NCBI RefSeq assembly: GCF_021018805.1
Contig: NC_086283.1
Coordinates: forward strand, 23,339,662 to 23,403,661
Reading direction: 5' to 3'
DNA: 64,000 nucleotides
From: Prinia subflava
Taxonomy: Eukaryota; Chordata; Aves; Passeriformes; Cisticolidae
In this document: piece by piece, positions 1 to 14,700 of the stretch
How the letters are laid out: every line of letters begins with the position of its first letter
Numbering within the stretch: the first letter of the stretch is position 1
The notes under the pieces: model-generated
What the model was told of the DNA's origin: nothing
The model's database searches: none
The model's input: the letters and a program-made list of their open reading frames with translations, nothing else
Position numbers and translations under genes: made by a program

Positions 1-3000
1 GAAAAAAATTAAATCTGCAAATTCTAACAAAATCTGATGCTCTGCTCTTCACCCATCTTACTTTCTTAACAGGACAATTCAAAGTTTGTCGACATAAAAT
101 CTCACCATTTTTTTATTCAATAGGGCTCAGACCATCAAGAGTTTACAATCCAGTACTAGTAGGCTTTGCTGCAGAAAGGGATGTGATTTGTAGTCTTCAG
201 CCAAGATATTCATAGTTTCAGTACCCCAAAGAAACAGGCTCTGTGGTAGTGTTCTCGTCTCTTCCCCTTCTCTCCTGCTCTGCCTCCTCAGATGGCTGGT
301 GTGGAGCCAAGATGATGGTACTGGTGTGATGACCATGTAGGGCCACTGCCTTTCTGACTCAGAGATTGGGAACTCTGAGGCTGTAACAAAGGCCACCAGG
401 CGTTTCCTTCCATGCCTGCCAGAGATGGGAGTGGCCAGTCCAACCTCTGAGGCTGAGTACCAGGCTCCAGATGGTTCTGAGACAGGTGACCACTGCATAG
501 GAGTCTATATGAAAGGCATCCATTTACACTGGGGATTTCTGAAGGTATCAACATTTAATAATCAGGAGTAATTGTATATCAAATCATTCCAGAATGGTGA
601 AAAGGGCCAAAGAAGGACCAAACTGAGTGTTACTGAGCAAGAAGCAGGGAAAAGCCACTTCTGAGAGGGATTTTCAGGTCATGCAGTTTCACTATCTAAA
701 ATTAAACCAGTCCAAAGGCATGTGTGTCACCAACACTTACAATGAGCTGTAATAGCAAGAACCTCCAGCTGCAAACAAAATCCAGTTATGACAGGAGGTA
801 GTGGAGGCAGTAATGTCCTCTCAATTAGAAACAGAGACTAACAGATAGCTCTCCTTGTTCCTACAAACTGTCAGTGGAATATATAACTGGATGGTTATAT
901 ATTCCTTCTGACTAGCTATCAAATAATAGAATAAAATTATATCTCAGAGGGGGCTGACAAAGTTCTCATCTTAAGGCTTTAGGCAACAGTGAAAATTCTG
1001 TATTTTATGTTACTACTTTATAAATAAATACCTCTACATAGTATCTCAATTCTTAATTTAAGAGACTAGTTTCCTGGATATTTTTTTTAGAGCTATCAAT
1101 GCAAAGAGTTTATTTTTAAAGTCTTTTGTGGTATGACAGTCTAAGTACTTCAGAGCACTGCTAGCATCAAGAGGTAGAGAAACAGATAGCAGGACAAGAA
1201 CAACAGCTGTTTTCCTTGTCCATGCTCTATGATGCATAAAAGGGGAAAAACTGCACAACAGTCTGATCTAAATCCCACTGACTGCGAAGCTGTAGAACAG
1301 ATGCAGATTAATACGGAGTCTTATTCTCCATACCTTAATACTTTGTGTCCTCAGGCACAAATGGTCTAAAGTAATGGTCTCAAATATTCACAGTAATGAT
1401 CTAAAATATTCCCCTCTACTTTAACATTGTCCACATGCTCATGTTGCATAGGCGTCAAGAACATCTGGAAAGTCAGGATCACGTATTTGAAATTTTCACT
1501 CTGCACACATAGAAATACACCCTGTACCAGCATACAAATAATTGTTAAAAAGTTTTCACATAGCCCCATCATCACTACTCCCTAGGTCTCCTGGGGATTA
1601 TCAGTTTCTCAGCAACCGAGTCACCTTTACACTAGCTTTTTAATTCAGACCAGGAGTTTGGTTTTGAAGGTAATTTCCTAATTCGATGCATTTTGTTTTT
1701 CATCATGGTGCAGTCTCAAACCTGGTGAACTGAATTCCTTATGGATGTGTATGTATCATGGTCCAGCTGTTGGCAAGCATTCAGTTAATTGGACCAGAAC
1801 AGAACAACTCCAAAATAATCTCACTGTGAAGCGTATTGAGATGTAATGTTAAATAGTCAGCAGCAGCTCTCTTGTTTTCCATATCTGCTCTTATTACACC
1901 ACACTACTTCTTAATGTAGGCATGTTTGTCTGTCAAAATGATCCAGACTTGCCTGTGTGCCTTTAGAACCTTTTCCAACATTTTTAGCAAGATAGATTTT
2001 TAATCAGGGTGACAGAAGTAAGTTAGGAAGCCAGGAGACATGCAGATTTACTGGCACCTCTGTGGGGACAGTAACCTCCAAGGAAGGTGGTCTCAAATGC
2101 AGTCAGAACAGCACCTTCAGCCCAAGGCCGTGCCTGGGAGATATGGGTGGGTTTAGCACCAATCTGCAGTTTGGAGCTGGCTTTAAAATTCTCTTCTGCC
2201 CTCTACAAAATGCCCCAGGTTCACCCATGCATTAAGGCTTCACTGATTAACATCAAATTGCTCCTGGAACAGAGGAGTGCACCTTCCTAGAGGTTTAACC
2301 CTCCAGTCTGCTCCTACTCCCACTCAGCTATCCCTAACCTTCTCTCTCACCTGACACCGTGATTTAAAAACCTTCTCTCCCTCACACACAGAGCAACTGC
2401 TTATAATCTAACTTTCTTCTGCTTCTCCAGGGCTGCCAAACTGACTCTGTGCTCCAGGAATTTCAGCTGCTACAGAGCAGAATCAGAGCAGGGGTGGGGT
2501 TCTCAGTCTCAACACTAAGTCAGTTCACCCCACTGTACTGAAGCTTGGTCAAGTGAATCAATTCATTGGAAAATAGGGCTCAGAAAAGTCATAAAAATGG
2601 AAAAGAAAACTGGCCCATGTTTCCAGGTAGTGGCATGTACTGTGGAAGATGATCTCAGCACTAACCATTTCAGACAAATGACCCTTTACCAGTTCTTTCC
2701 ATTTAAGCGTCAGCTCCATTCATTTTTGCCTGTGATTTAGACCTATTTTTGGAAACCTTAAAAATATACAGACAGTTGCCAGCCATTTTTATTCCAATGC
2801 AGGAACATTTTATACTGAAGGCATTGGTCCTGGCTCTTGCTCAAATAGCAAGTTTTTTTCAAAGTGAACACCCAGCCCTGGCCCGCAGCAATGTTGTCTA
2901 GGTAAGTATTGCATCTGTTTCTGTGCTAGAACGTGAAGTGGACCCAAACCCAGAACTTCACTGTGCAGAAGCTGCCTAGAGGAGGAGTCTAATCTGGGAC

Positions 3001-6000
3001 TGCTGATGCTACCTCTCCCACTCAGCTGACACACTCACAAGTGAAGGGAATTCCCTCCCACGCTGTTAACATCAGAGGGTGTGATATGCAGTCAGGGTTA
3101 CATGAGTGAGAGAGATGTGCACGCCTGGGCAAGCCTAACTCTATGCGCACACTCTGCACCCAGCATTTTTTTCCCTATGGTGAAACATGATGATGCACTA
3201 CACAGAACACACCGCCCAGCCCAGATAGATGAAGGCATGAGACATGACATCATTTACTTTTCTTAGGTTTTTGCTAAACACATGGTATTTCTGATCAAAA
3301 AAGGCAGAGAATCGAGGCATTTAGAATATTTGTACAAGCAGAGCAAGTGGATAAGAGAAATTACAGGTGGATAGGTAGATAGACCACAGATTGACAGGTA
3401 GCACATATATAAACATATAGATACATCCTGTGTTCTTGGCTGTTCTGTGTCACAGAACTTCCTGTCTTCACCAACAGACACAAAGAAGTAGGCACTCAGT
3501 CCCAATTATGCCTGTTCTGTTTCAGGAGAATTCTTCTGTCTTCATAAGGAACAAAGACTTCTACCTTTAAAACACAGCCATGGTTTTTTCTTTTCTTTGT
3601 CTTACACTTTTTTTCTCTCACTTAACTAATTTTTGTTGCTTCATTTGTAAGAAAACAAAATCCCCTTAATTAAATTGACAAGGATAAAAACCTCTAATGT
3701 CAAAGTTAGTTTTTAAAGTCCAAACATATTTTGAGATCTCCAAGCCAAGGAGTTCCCCCTCCCCACCATACATATTCCCTGCATTTCCCTGATGATAGGG
3801 CCTCACCACAATGATTTTGCTTGAGTTTGGAGCCAATTTGCTCCGGAGAGGTTTTCAGTCATACAGAGAAACTGAGACAGGCCGTGTCCTGGACTTGGCA
3901 TGCAGACCCTGTCGCTACCACAAAAAACAGTGGAGGACAGATTTAGAAACCACTTTGCCATAGAGCTCCAAGGGCTTCCACTGGCTGACATTAGTATTTA
4001 ATTTCCTGCAGTGTGGTTGGCACTGTCAGAAAGTAGGAAGTTGGAGAGTTAACTTTGCTTTAAAGACAGGAATACATACTAGGTGGTTTCTTGAAAGTCC
4101 ATTCCTATTTTTTACTAATGCAATTACTTGATGTATTTGTAGGAGCTGAATGTTTCCAAAGCATAATAAGTATAGGAACAGGATGGTTTAAGGTAGGACA
4201 GAATAGCAAGGTAGAGCATAGCACAGAAGCAAATTTGTTCTTATCATTGGTCATCATGTCCTCAACTCAATGTTTACAATGACATAATTTATAGTAAAGA
4301 TACAGTAAAATACAGTATTGTATAGTAAAAACAATTTATAGCAGAGATTTCAGGCAATGTCAATTCAGTAAATATTTCATTTGAGCAACACAGACAACAA
4401 GATCCACTTCTATGTTAATCAATATATGGCCAGACACCACCTACACAGCTTGCAGGTTAACTTGAGCTTTCTTGGAACAAAATTTAAACCCTGTACTGCC
4501 CCATTACAACATCACAAAATGGTGAAGCACATCACCAGACCACACTGTATTTCATTAATCAATCTCTAGGCTGATGCCTTCTCTCTGAGAAAATGGATTG
4601 CTTTGAAAGAATGGCTCATTTATCTCAAGAGGAATTCCTGCAAGTTGTTTTGTCTTGCCTCTATTTCCCCATTTAATGCTTAATTCCTGGGATGCTGATA
4701 GTCTTCACTAACTATTGCAGTGCACTCTGAGGCCCAAAAGCAAAAAATATTATGGCATTAGCTTCCCAGGATTCATTTGGTATGAGTATTCTGAGGGACT
4801 GACAGGGAATCTGCCCTTATATTTTATTGGACAAACCACAGGTCCCTGAGAAACTCTGGAGATCTTACAGTAAGAAAGTGTTCAAAATACTGTTAAAACC
4901 TCTGCTAAGGACTCTGCAGGAATCACAAGAAGACATTTCAAATGCCAGATCTTTGCCCAAGTGCTTGCATGGAGGGAGCTGATTCACTCCCTTTGCTCCA
5001 GCACTGCTACTATCGGTAAATAATCAGGGAATATAAAGCCAGATTCTCTGGACAAGTAAAAGACACAAGGCAAGAAGAAGAAAACTGATGCTGATTTCTG
5101 TGGGGTTGGCTTAGAAGTGCTGAGTAGCTCCTTGTATTTTAGAACACAAGTGGTGCTATTTTAACTATCAGAGCCCAGTCCACCTAAGCCTGATGGCCAG
5201 TACCAATATCGTACAAAGGGACAAGAAGATCTCAAAAAAATGCAATGCTTACCCTGAATGAGTTCCATTCCTTGCGTAAAAGACTTGAGCCTGACTTTCT
5301 GGTCTTTTTCATTCCAGACAGAAGATCCTGTAGCTTAGATACATACAAAACATGTCAAAAACATAGTGCCCACCTACTCTTCTGGGTTGCTGAGCAGTTG
5401 ATCTCCCAAGGTATTCCTTGGCCTTGTGTGACTTGGCCTACTTCTCCTGTGGATGCAGACAAAACCAGTGACTGGAAGACATGTGCAGACTGCTCACACC
5501 TACTTCAAACAGAATAAAATCAGGAAGCTGTTTCATCTACCACAAACAAGCACAGAAAACTCTGTTTTCCTCAGGCTTTTTCCTCCTTCCCATGAAGATG
5601 CAGATGATTTTGAAATTATGTAGTTTGGAGGAATTCCTGTACTACATGATACATCACATACCCTGCTTATTAGCATTAACAATCCCCTTCCCCTGCCTCA
5701 GAACCTACATGGACTAAGACTAACCTACTGCACGAGTGCCACAGCCACTCCCTGCCATACTCGTTCAGTCCCTGCCCCAGGCCTCTGCATGTTCACAGCA
5801 GGCCAAAACAAAAATACACCAATGAACTACAAAGCTTTAAAAGTCCACATATTCCCTAAGTTCCTTGGAAGTTACTTCCATGGACCATTTCTTGGGCCTG
5901 GCATTAATTTTATCTCTGTCCACTTGCCATGTGATTCTTGTCTATTGACTTCAGGGAACATAAAAGGCCAAGTGTGAGGACAGAATGTATGTTCGAAACT

Positions 6001-9000
6001 ACCTGAATCTATGCCAAACCATAGGTGTGAACTGTGTGAGTTTCCCTTCAGTTGAATTTTCTGGCAATTTCCATTTTAAAGAATTTAGAGGAAGTAGACC
6101 AAATGAAATACAAATAATATTTATTTTCTTTTAGAAGATTTTTTTTCACATAAGCTGTGTTTCTGTGAACACTCATGCTGTTCTGTATCGCTGACAGTAA
6201 ACTTTTAGTCTGACACAGGACATTTCTGTCTGATTAGCTAGGGCATTTTGAGTTTTGCTGACTTCATCTTTAATGCTAGAACACTTCAGCAGAGATGAGA
6301 TTTGATCCGGCATAAGTCTATAGGTATGTGGACAGGTGATATTTGATCTGTCTTCCTGGAACAAACAAACGCAGTAATGTTTTTTAATAATTTGGGAAGG
6401 AAGAGTCACCTGTGGTCTGGATCTTTGTATCGCCAGACTGGTGTTTTGTTTCTCATCTGATATTCAGAATCCTAAATCTGGTTTTACTAACCTGGTGAAT
6501 GATTGCTCTTCCACTTTCTCTTTCATTTTGATTTCGCCTAGTTTTTTCCCAATAAATGGAGTCAAACTTTCCTGAGTGATTTACCCTGGCTATAAGCAGA
6601 GATAATCCTCTACAAACCAGTGGGAATCAAGCACACTTTGCTCCTTTCCCAAATATATCATAACCTAAACTTCCATCAGTTCTACTTTGTCATGTTTTCT
6701 GATCTTCTCTCTACGTCATTTCATATTTGTCATAAGGTATTAAGAATTCTCATAAATCCCAATCATACTACATCACAGCACTGTGTCATTTTTATCTCGC
6801 CCAGACCCAGGAAACACGGCATCACATCATGCCATAAAACCAAAATGGCAAACATTTAGAAGCAAAGACTACCTGGTATCAAAAATCACCTCAAAAAAAA
6901 ACCTGCTATGCAGAGCACTGAAGGAGCCTGCAGTGTGTAAGCATCTAGTGAAAGCAGTCTTATGTAAAAGCCATCCCTGTGCTGTGGGAATGAAATCAGA
7001 CACAGCACATGACCCAGATTTTCTCCTGCACAAACATGGATCAATATCCTAGAAACACACAAACCAGTATCTTAGATAAACATTCACACCTCACAAAGAT
7101 CCACAGGTACCTGTCCCTTAACTCCAAAGCTGTGGCCACCCATCCTCTGCCAGGAACACAGCCCTGCTGCCATCTCCCCTCTCAGTGTGCAGGGCACGAG
7201 CTTTCACATGACTCAGCAAAAATCCCAGAGACAGGATAACTGCACAAAGAACCTGGCAAGTTCAGTGTTCAGAAGAAGAATCTCCTCTCCTGCCTTGCCA
7301 AGCCGACTTGATTACCTCAGCCGCTTAATGACGCAGAATAACAGAAGTTAATTCAAGGCCTCGACACCCCACAGCTCTCACAGTGGCGCCTGAGCAATTT
7401 GTTGTCCTGGTGCCTTTCTTGCAGCACAGCTGGGCGTAAGTGTGTAAAGTCCTGATGTTGTCATTAGGACCCAGAACTTGACTTCCTTGGATGCAGTCCT
7501 GACACAGCTGTGCATAAATTCATTCCTAATGCTGCACCCTGCAGCATCGGGAATGAAGAGCAAACTACTTAATGAGTGATAATCATCTCGTGTATATAGC
7601 TTTGAAAAGAGCTCAGCATGGTGAAGATTGAATGGCTTGGTTGTCTTATCCAAAAATAGCACATGGGGAACAGCCCACTTTTGTATTCCGCTAAGTCCAA
7701 GTGACAGTAAAATTTATGCAGCAAAATTTATACATGATTTTACTTTTTGTCCAATAAACTGCAAGACCATTCTGTTTCCTTTTAATATCAGTCTCAGGTG
7801 TGCTTTATTTATTATACTTGCTTGTATTCTTCTCAAGGCTGACTCTCTTCAGAACTTCAAGTCTACTTCATGGTAAAACAAATCTAATATTCTGATATTA
7901 TCCGGAGGCATAGGATTGGCTTAAACCCAGATTAAGACAATTCATTTTATTCTGTAGAACAAAGGTTCATTTAATCTCAGTGTCTCATTTTCCTTACATA
8001 TAACATGAAAACACTGATTTTTCATGTTTCAATAACAAAAAGTTAGATTGTAGTTACTAACGTTTGCCAGGCAGTTGGCAGGTGTGCAAAGGAGGGTATG
8101 AGTCCAAATGATTACATATACAGTACTGTATTTATGAAGCTTTTTACCTTGTTTAGGAAAAAAACCCAGGTTTTGCAGATATCCTACTGTGGTCATGTGA
8201 AAATCTGCCCAAAGAGATTGTAGCTGAAGGGTGTGCTGTGAAATCAGCCTAGTTCTTTATCCTTCTCAAAAATGTTACGAGTGCCCATCTCTCTGAACTT
8301 CATTCTGTTCTTCGTTACAGTGGGGAAGACTAATTGATTTACTGTAACTGAGATAGAAATCTGACTTGTTGAGTCAAACTCTAGGATAGTTTGTGTATGT
8401 AGGCTCCACAGACCTTGGCTCTTCACTTTCCAGAGATTTAATGCTCAGAAATGGAGGAAGAACATTTCAATGGCAATATCTGCTATGTTGAGAGCTAGCT
8501 TCACCTTTCAAAATTATCAGATTAATTTATTTTTTTTTACATAATCCACAGCTTTTGATTTAAATACCTTGTGCATAGAGTGATCTGGAATGAAAGTGGG
8601 TATTATAAAAAAGTAGATGCCTGGTAATGATGAACGGATGTGATTTTGGTGAGGGCGATCCCTGTGTTTGTCCTCAGCTAAGAACATTTCATGTATTTCA
8701 GCTCTGCCTCTAAAGTAACTATTGTTCAAGGCATTAATATTTCATGAGGCATAAACGGTTCCCCTTCAGGAAAAGTAAAAGCAGTTTTTCCTGTTTGTGA
8801 AATTTCCACATTGCCAAGAACAAGAAAGCTTTCGAAACACTATCTTTGCTGCTTGCAGAGCTTCACTGCCTTATAGGGTCTAAATCCCCTGGATTCACGC
8901 TGGGGGCGGGCTGGGAATGCTGGCTTTTCCTCCTTCTGGGTGATTCTGGGAGGCCTGCAAATGATGTCATGGTACATTTTAGGCTACAATAACAGGAAAT

Positions 9001-9779
9001 CATCAAGTGTTTACACTGGCAGACCGGGCTGTGATGTGATTTTCCTCTTCTTCCTCTCTGCCCCCCCACCCACCTCGCCCCTGCCATTGACTTCCTTGAT
9101 GTATCTGCTTCCTCTGATTAAAATACTACAAGGTGGCAACACTGAAAGAGAAAAAGGAAAGTGGGGGAGGGAGACAGAAAGGCATATTTTTGAAAAGGAT
9201 GATTCCCTCAAATCACTGACGGAGAGCACAGTCCTCCCTCTCTGGCCCCGCACATACTCCGTTAGTGCAGAGGCTCAGAAACACGTCAGAAACTGGCTTG
9301 CTGAGGAACTGGAGGATGGACCGCTCCCAGCTGAGACATGAAAAAGAAACCCTCCCCTCCTAGCACAGATGAGTCACTGAAAAGAGCTCCCTGGCAAAGT
9401 TTTCTTTGAATTTTCCTGCTGCACAGGCACATCTGAAAATATAAATCATGGGTTGATGGACTCCAAGGAGGAGAAAGCCACATTTTCAGGGCTTGGGTCA
9501 GAGCAAGGGTGCAAGTGACTTTACCCAGAGACCATACCACAATCTGTGGCAAACATCAGTTTTCAGTTTCAGTTTCAGGGGTGAAGGTGCTCGGGTTCGG
9601 GTCCTGCTTGTACCAGTGATGCACAATATGAAAGCTAGACATTGTGTCCTTTCCAACCTGTTAACACAAAGGTAAGAAGGAGGAAGATATAAGGTGGGAT
9701 CCAGAAGACAAGGGATTCCAGTGAAGTAAAACAGACTAATTGGCTCCAGGGTGGTTCATGTTTCCATGACTATATGGAA
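1..9779. other. Gene-free stretch, intergenic or intronic
   Basis: I find no exon with a recognisable protein, no tRNA and no clear transposon here. All open frames are short, lack similarity that I recognise and have no supporting splice sites. By synteny with mammals MSN would be expected on this side of LAS1L, so this could be intergenic or part of a long intron, but I could not find an MSN exon. A G+C-richer, low-repeat patch at about 8860-9350 stands out from AT-rich surroundings and is described separately. Confidence 0.5.
8860..9350. promoter_or_regulatory. Possible conserved non-coding/enhancer patch
   Basis: A compact repeat-free patch more complex and GC-richer than its flanks. It contains TF-like words close together: a CRE/AP-1-like tgatgtcatg near 8962, an ETS-like caggaaatca near 8993, a FOX-like gtttaca near 9008, and just outside it an AP-1 site tgagtca near 9370. 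No reading frame looks coding. The regulatory role is a guess from composition and motif density only. Confidence 0.2.
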
Positions 9780-9935
9780 CCTGGCATTAGCTCGGTTTGT
9801 CAGAGCGTGGTACTAGCAACATCAAGGTTGTGTGTTTGATTCCCAATGGGCCATTCACTTAAGAGTTGGACATAATGATCCTTGTGGGTCCCCTCCAACT
9901 CAGAATATTCTGTGACTCCGTGATATACTTGTAGA
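9780..9935 (+). repeat. tRNA-Ile-derived SINE with CR1 tail (TguSINE1-like)
   Basis: The left half (about 9781-9853) reads as a degenerate tRNA-Ile gene: an A box around tagctcggtttgtc, an anticodon-arm remnant, and a B box around gtttgattccc. It continues without a break into the CR1 3' end (gttggacataatgatcctt, then the tail attctgtgactccgtgat). A tRNA-Ile head on a CR1 tail is the known architecture of a passerine SINE mobilised by CR1. It has diverged from the tRNA and is not a functional tRNA gene. Confidence 0.75.
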
Positions 9936-10149
9936 TCATTGCTATTGCACTGGGTTAGCAGAGTGCACACAAGTAGCTCCAAGTTGGAGGAACATTAAAG
10001 GAGTACCTGGAAAGGGGCTAATTCTAGAGCAGATATCAGCATTGCAGGAGCTTATGGAGGATGTCTCATTTATAGCAGTGTGGAAGGAAGTCTGAGATGA
10101 GAAAGACCGCAAATATTGAAGAAGTTTTTTATAAATGAAAATGTCTAAA

Positions 10150-11795
10150 AGTAGCACATATCAGGGGTCTCAGTGCCCTGAGTTGGGGGACCATGATTGC
10201 AAGAATGATCAACTCCCAGGTGACCCTGAAACTGTGCAGGATCTGCTGCTCCAGATGGATCTCCACAAATCTAAGGGGCCTGATGGGATTCAATCAAGAA
10301 TGTTCAAAGAACTGCTGATGTCATTGCAAAGCCCCTCTCGATGATTTTTGAGTGTCTTGGGAATTCAGAGAGGTCCCAGCTGACTGGAAGCTGGTAAACA
10401 TTGTCCTGATTTGCAAGAGAGGCAAGAAGGATGACCCTGGAAACTGCAGGCTGATCGGCGTCACTTCAGTGCCCATTAAAATAATGAAAATATTATTCTA
10501 GGAGGTATTGAAAAACACCTGGAGGACAATGCAGGCATCAGTCACAGCCACCATGGGTTCATGAGGGGGAAGTTTAGACTGTAAAACATGTTTCCTTCTA
10601 TGACAGAGTAGGCCACTTAGTTAATCTAGGAAAGACAACTGATGTAATATTTCTGACTTCAGCAAAGCTTTTGATGCTGTCTCTCACAATATCCTTCTGG
10701 ATAAAATGTCCAGCATACAGCTGAGTAACTGTGTTATGAGAGGGGTGAGCAGCTGGCTCACAGGTTGAGCACAAGGAGTTAGAGTGAATTTGGTAGCATC
10801 AGACTGGTGACCTGTCACTGGTGGGGTTCCCCAGCACTCCCTCCTTGGCCCAGCTCTCTTCAACATTAACAGGTTGGACGCTGGACTTGAATCAATACTA
10901 AGTAACCTTGCCAATAATACTAAATTCTGAGTAGCTGTTGACTCCCTCCAAGGCAGGGAGGCCCTGCAGAGAGTCCTGGTAAAATTAGAGAAGTGAGCAA
11001 TCACCAACTGTATGAAGTTTAACAAGGGCCAGATTCTGTACCAGGATAGGGCAACCTTGGCTGTATGTACAGCCTGAGGAACAAAAGGCTGGATAGCCAT
11101 GCCATGAGAAAGGGACCTGGGGATCCTGGACAACGGAAAGTGGAATCTGATCCAGCAGTGCCCTGGCAGCCAAGAAGGCCAACAGTGTCCTGGGGGGCAT
11201 CAGGTACAGCATCACCAGCTGGGCATGGGAGAGATTGTCCTGCTCTGCTCCGCACTGGCACGGCCCCATACTGAACACTGTGTGCAGTTTGGGGCATCAC
11301 AATATAAAAAATACATTAATTTATTAGAGAGGATCCAAAGGAGGACCACAGGATGGGAAGTGTCTGGAGGGGAAGCCTTATGAAGGCTGACTGAGGCTAC
11401 TTGGTTTATTCAGCCTGGAGGAGATTGAGGGGAGACCTCATTGTGGTTTTCACTATCTTCCCGAGGAGAAGTGGAGGGACAGGTACTGATCTCTTCACTC
11501 TCATGACCAGTCACATGACATAAGGAAATGACATGACTCTGAGTCAGGGGAGGTGTAAGTTGGATATCAAAAAACAGCTTTTCACACAGAGGGTGGTTGA
11601 GCACTGGAACACACTCTCCAAGGGAATGATCATAGCACCAAGGCTGTCTGAGTTCAAGAATCGTTTGAACAATGCTCTCAGACACATGGTGGGACTCTAC
11701 AGGATGGTCCTGCGCAGGACCAGGAGTTAGATTCATTGATCCTTCAGCGTCCCTTCCAACTCAGCATATTCTCTGTTCCTATGATTCTGTAAGTC
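10150..11795 (+). mobile_element. 5'-truncated CR1 LINE with decayed RT
   Basis: The plus strand encodes broken but recognisable CR1 reverse-transcriptase stretches: KSKGPDGI near 10272, DWKLVNIVLICKRGKK near 10383, and an FSKAFDAVSHNILLDKM block near 10660-10710. These lie in different frames with stops between. It ends with the usual CR1 3' region (ttggatatcaaaaaacagc, then ttccaactcag and ATTCTRTG-type repeats near 11770-11793). It is a dead, 5'-truncated copy of about 1.65 kb. Longer antisense frames over it are shadows. Confidence 0.85.
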
Positions 11796-14700
11796 TAGAC
11801 AGGAACAAGGTAGGAAGGGAGAGAGTAGCAAATAATTTTATTTCTATTGTCCATTTATCTCCATTTATGCAACACCAGCAACACTGACAGTTTAAATTAT
11901 GCTGAGATATCTCTCAATGGAGATAAGCCTGAGACACTCACTAAAATAAAACTACTAGAATATGGAAAGTCTTTCTCAGAGCACCATGGCTCTGTTCAGT
12001 GCATTTAAAAATTGCAGGTCTCCAGTTCATAAGGCTCAAGAACAGACAGACAGGAAACTTTTTAGAAAAAAATACAGAGGGACTCAGGCCTTACATCTAT
12101 GATGCAACTGTAAAGTGCAATTTACAGCAGTTGGCAGAAGGAACAGGAACCATGAAGATGTGATTTCACCACTCTAAGTTACTCAAATAGTTATCTATGG
12201 TCAGTGACAAGCTGATACAAACTGCCTTAGAACCATGGGTGCTTTGGCTTCATTATTACTACTAATGATGTTATTACCTGAGGCATCTAATCATAGCAAT
12301 GATCACACATTTATTATCTTCCAGCATGAGTCTACCCTGGTCCAGAATGAATAGGAAGACTTTGCCCCAGCCAGGCAGCTGGGATCTTAAGCACACTTAA
12401 ACAGGTAATTCACTCCCAGACACACTCAGAATTAAGCACAATATCAAATGCTTTGCTGAATGAGGGGTTGAGGCTTTCCTCTATTTAATATTCCCAAAGA
12501 TAAATTGTAAGGGCTCACCCACTGGTAAGTTGTGCAGACCAATTAGCTCATCTTTGGGAATCAGTATAAAGACGAAGTCCTGTGCAAACCAATTATTATT
12601 ATTAAATATACCTCCAAGGCATATATTAAAAATACCTCCAACATGAAAGGAAGTAATTGTTCACTCTGTCACTAGCTTTTTAACAGAAAAAAACCATTGG
12701 CCTAATTCTACAACCTGATCTATGCTATGAAGCCATACTGGCTGCCAAGAACTACGTTAATAGATATGGATATGATTATTAATACTGCTAACACAGAAGG
12801 CACAGAGGGTCAACTTTGTGCAAAGCTGGGGGAAGGATATTCACTTCTTATTTTCCTCCTAAATAAATGGTGGGATGGAGATTTGTTTCAAAGAAAGCCA
12901 AGGAGGCAGCATATTAAAATCAACCTCACTACATCATCCCTGTCTCCTTCTTAGATAGTGACAGAGGCAGACTCACAGAGAATGACTTCTGCAGCTTGGC
13001 AGCCAGGATGGAAGGTGGCTACAATTAAAGCCTTTGGTGAGGATGCTGAGACTCACTCCTCACCAGTTTTCTCCAGAGCTCCTCTGCAGGCAGAGGTAGG
13101 CTGAAAAAAGGATACTCAGGATGTTAGGTAGAAGAGATTTGGCCTTACTGCAATCAGCTGTTTTTCCAGGCACACTCTTCAGGTTGAAAACAGGTTTGTT
13201 CAACACGTGGTAGCATCAGAGTAGTTACAAGCTGCCTGGCCACAGCAAGTGGACAGACCCTCCCATACACACACCCTCTCCCATCATTCAGTCACCAAGG
13301 ATTTTCCATCACTTCATTGCAAACATTGTGGAATCAGAATGAAAACCTGTTTGGACAACTACAATGACATTAAATCTAAATGTATCCAGAAGAGTAATGC
13401 TACAATTGCACAATACCAGCAAAAGGCAGAAATATCTGGAAGGGACACTAATTCCACCTCAGTGAGCAAACGCTTTAAACAATCTGAAAGCCAGTATAGG
13501 TCTTGAGGGTGCTTGTTCTTGAGTCCTGAGGAATATCCAAATTTGGGAACTTTCATTCATGTCCAGCACATGTCAAATGCATTTGCTTTCTGTGACTCAG
13601 AGCCTGGGGCTTCACCAGGCTCTGCCTTCACCATCCAAAACTGAATTTCCCTATGCTGCTGAGTCACACTGTTGACTGACAGGCTGTGCAGATAGTCTCT
13701 GCAGATTCAGGCTGAAAGATTGTGAGAGAGTGCTGCATCAAACTCTGAATTTTCCATACCCTGGGTGCCCAGAAGCCATTGCCTGGACTGGCACAAGTTT
13801 TCACCAATCGTGGTCCTGGCAGTATTCAGGGTAGTAAGAATATGGATTATTTGTCTGAAAGTGCCCTGAGTGTCAGTGGCCCCTCTCATCCTTTTCATGA
13901 CTACAGTAACTCTGACAATTGTATCCCTTCTGTGAGCTGTGTCCACCTCTGTTACAGCCTTTGTAGGGGAAAACAGAGGCAGCAGATCACGTCTGACTCT
14001 TCCCGTAATGAAACATTTGACCAAGAGACTTCTTGAAGGGACTTAAAGCTTTTTTGTTCCAGCCTGGGACAGGTTTGGTCTAATAACCGCAACATGTCCA
14101 AAGCACAGGGAGCACAGATGGATGCTATGGAGTTAGCATAGCTAAAATCACTGGAAATCCCAGCCCACTGAATGTAGACAATATTAGGAAAACGGAAGAG
14201 AGGGACAGGAGTACTGAACTTCTAATTGCTTCCAGGATGTCACTGCCTGGGAAGCAAGCAGGAGGCAATATTATTTAACAGTGACAAATGGCCACAGTGA
14301 GCAGTCCTCTACCTCAGTTGAAATCCTGCTCACCTCACAAGCTCTGCGGCCATGCTGGAAGTCACAAGATCAAATTGCATCAGCCAGTTTGGTGCCACTC
14401 TGTGGCAAAAGGGGTAGGGAGATGAAACTGCAAATCAATGCAAGAAAAGGATGTGGCACGCAGCAGATTTAGCTACCTTGGTCAGGCTTCCACTTGCAGT
14501 AGTAGCAAAGTATCTAACTTTGTGCAGTTACCCTCCAAAAACTCGTTTGAACAAGCTGATATCCAGTATAGCTCATTTTGTCTTGCTGCAGAAGGTTTGA
14601 TTCTGCCTCTCTGCTGCTCCTAATGAACAGACAATGCTAGTCTGGAAGGGCTTGGCTAGCACGGGAAGGCACACTTCTTTAGAAACCTAGATAGGAAATC

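Noticed and set aside
9781..9853. tRNA-Ile gene
   Set aside because: The arms are mismatched and it runs directly into a CR1 tail, so it is the head of a SINE.
10684..11300. Overlapping minus-strand frames
   Set aside because: They are antisense of the CR1 reverse-transcriptase remnant.
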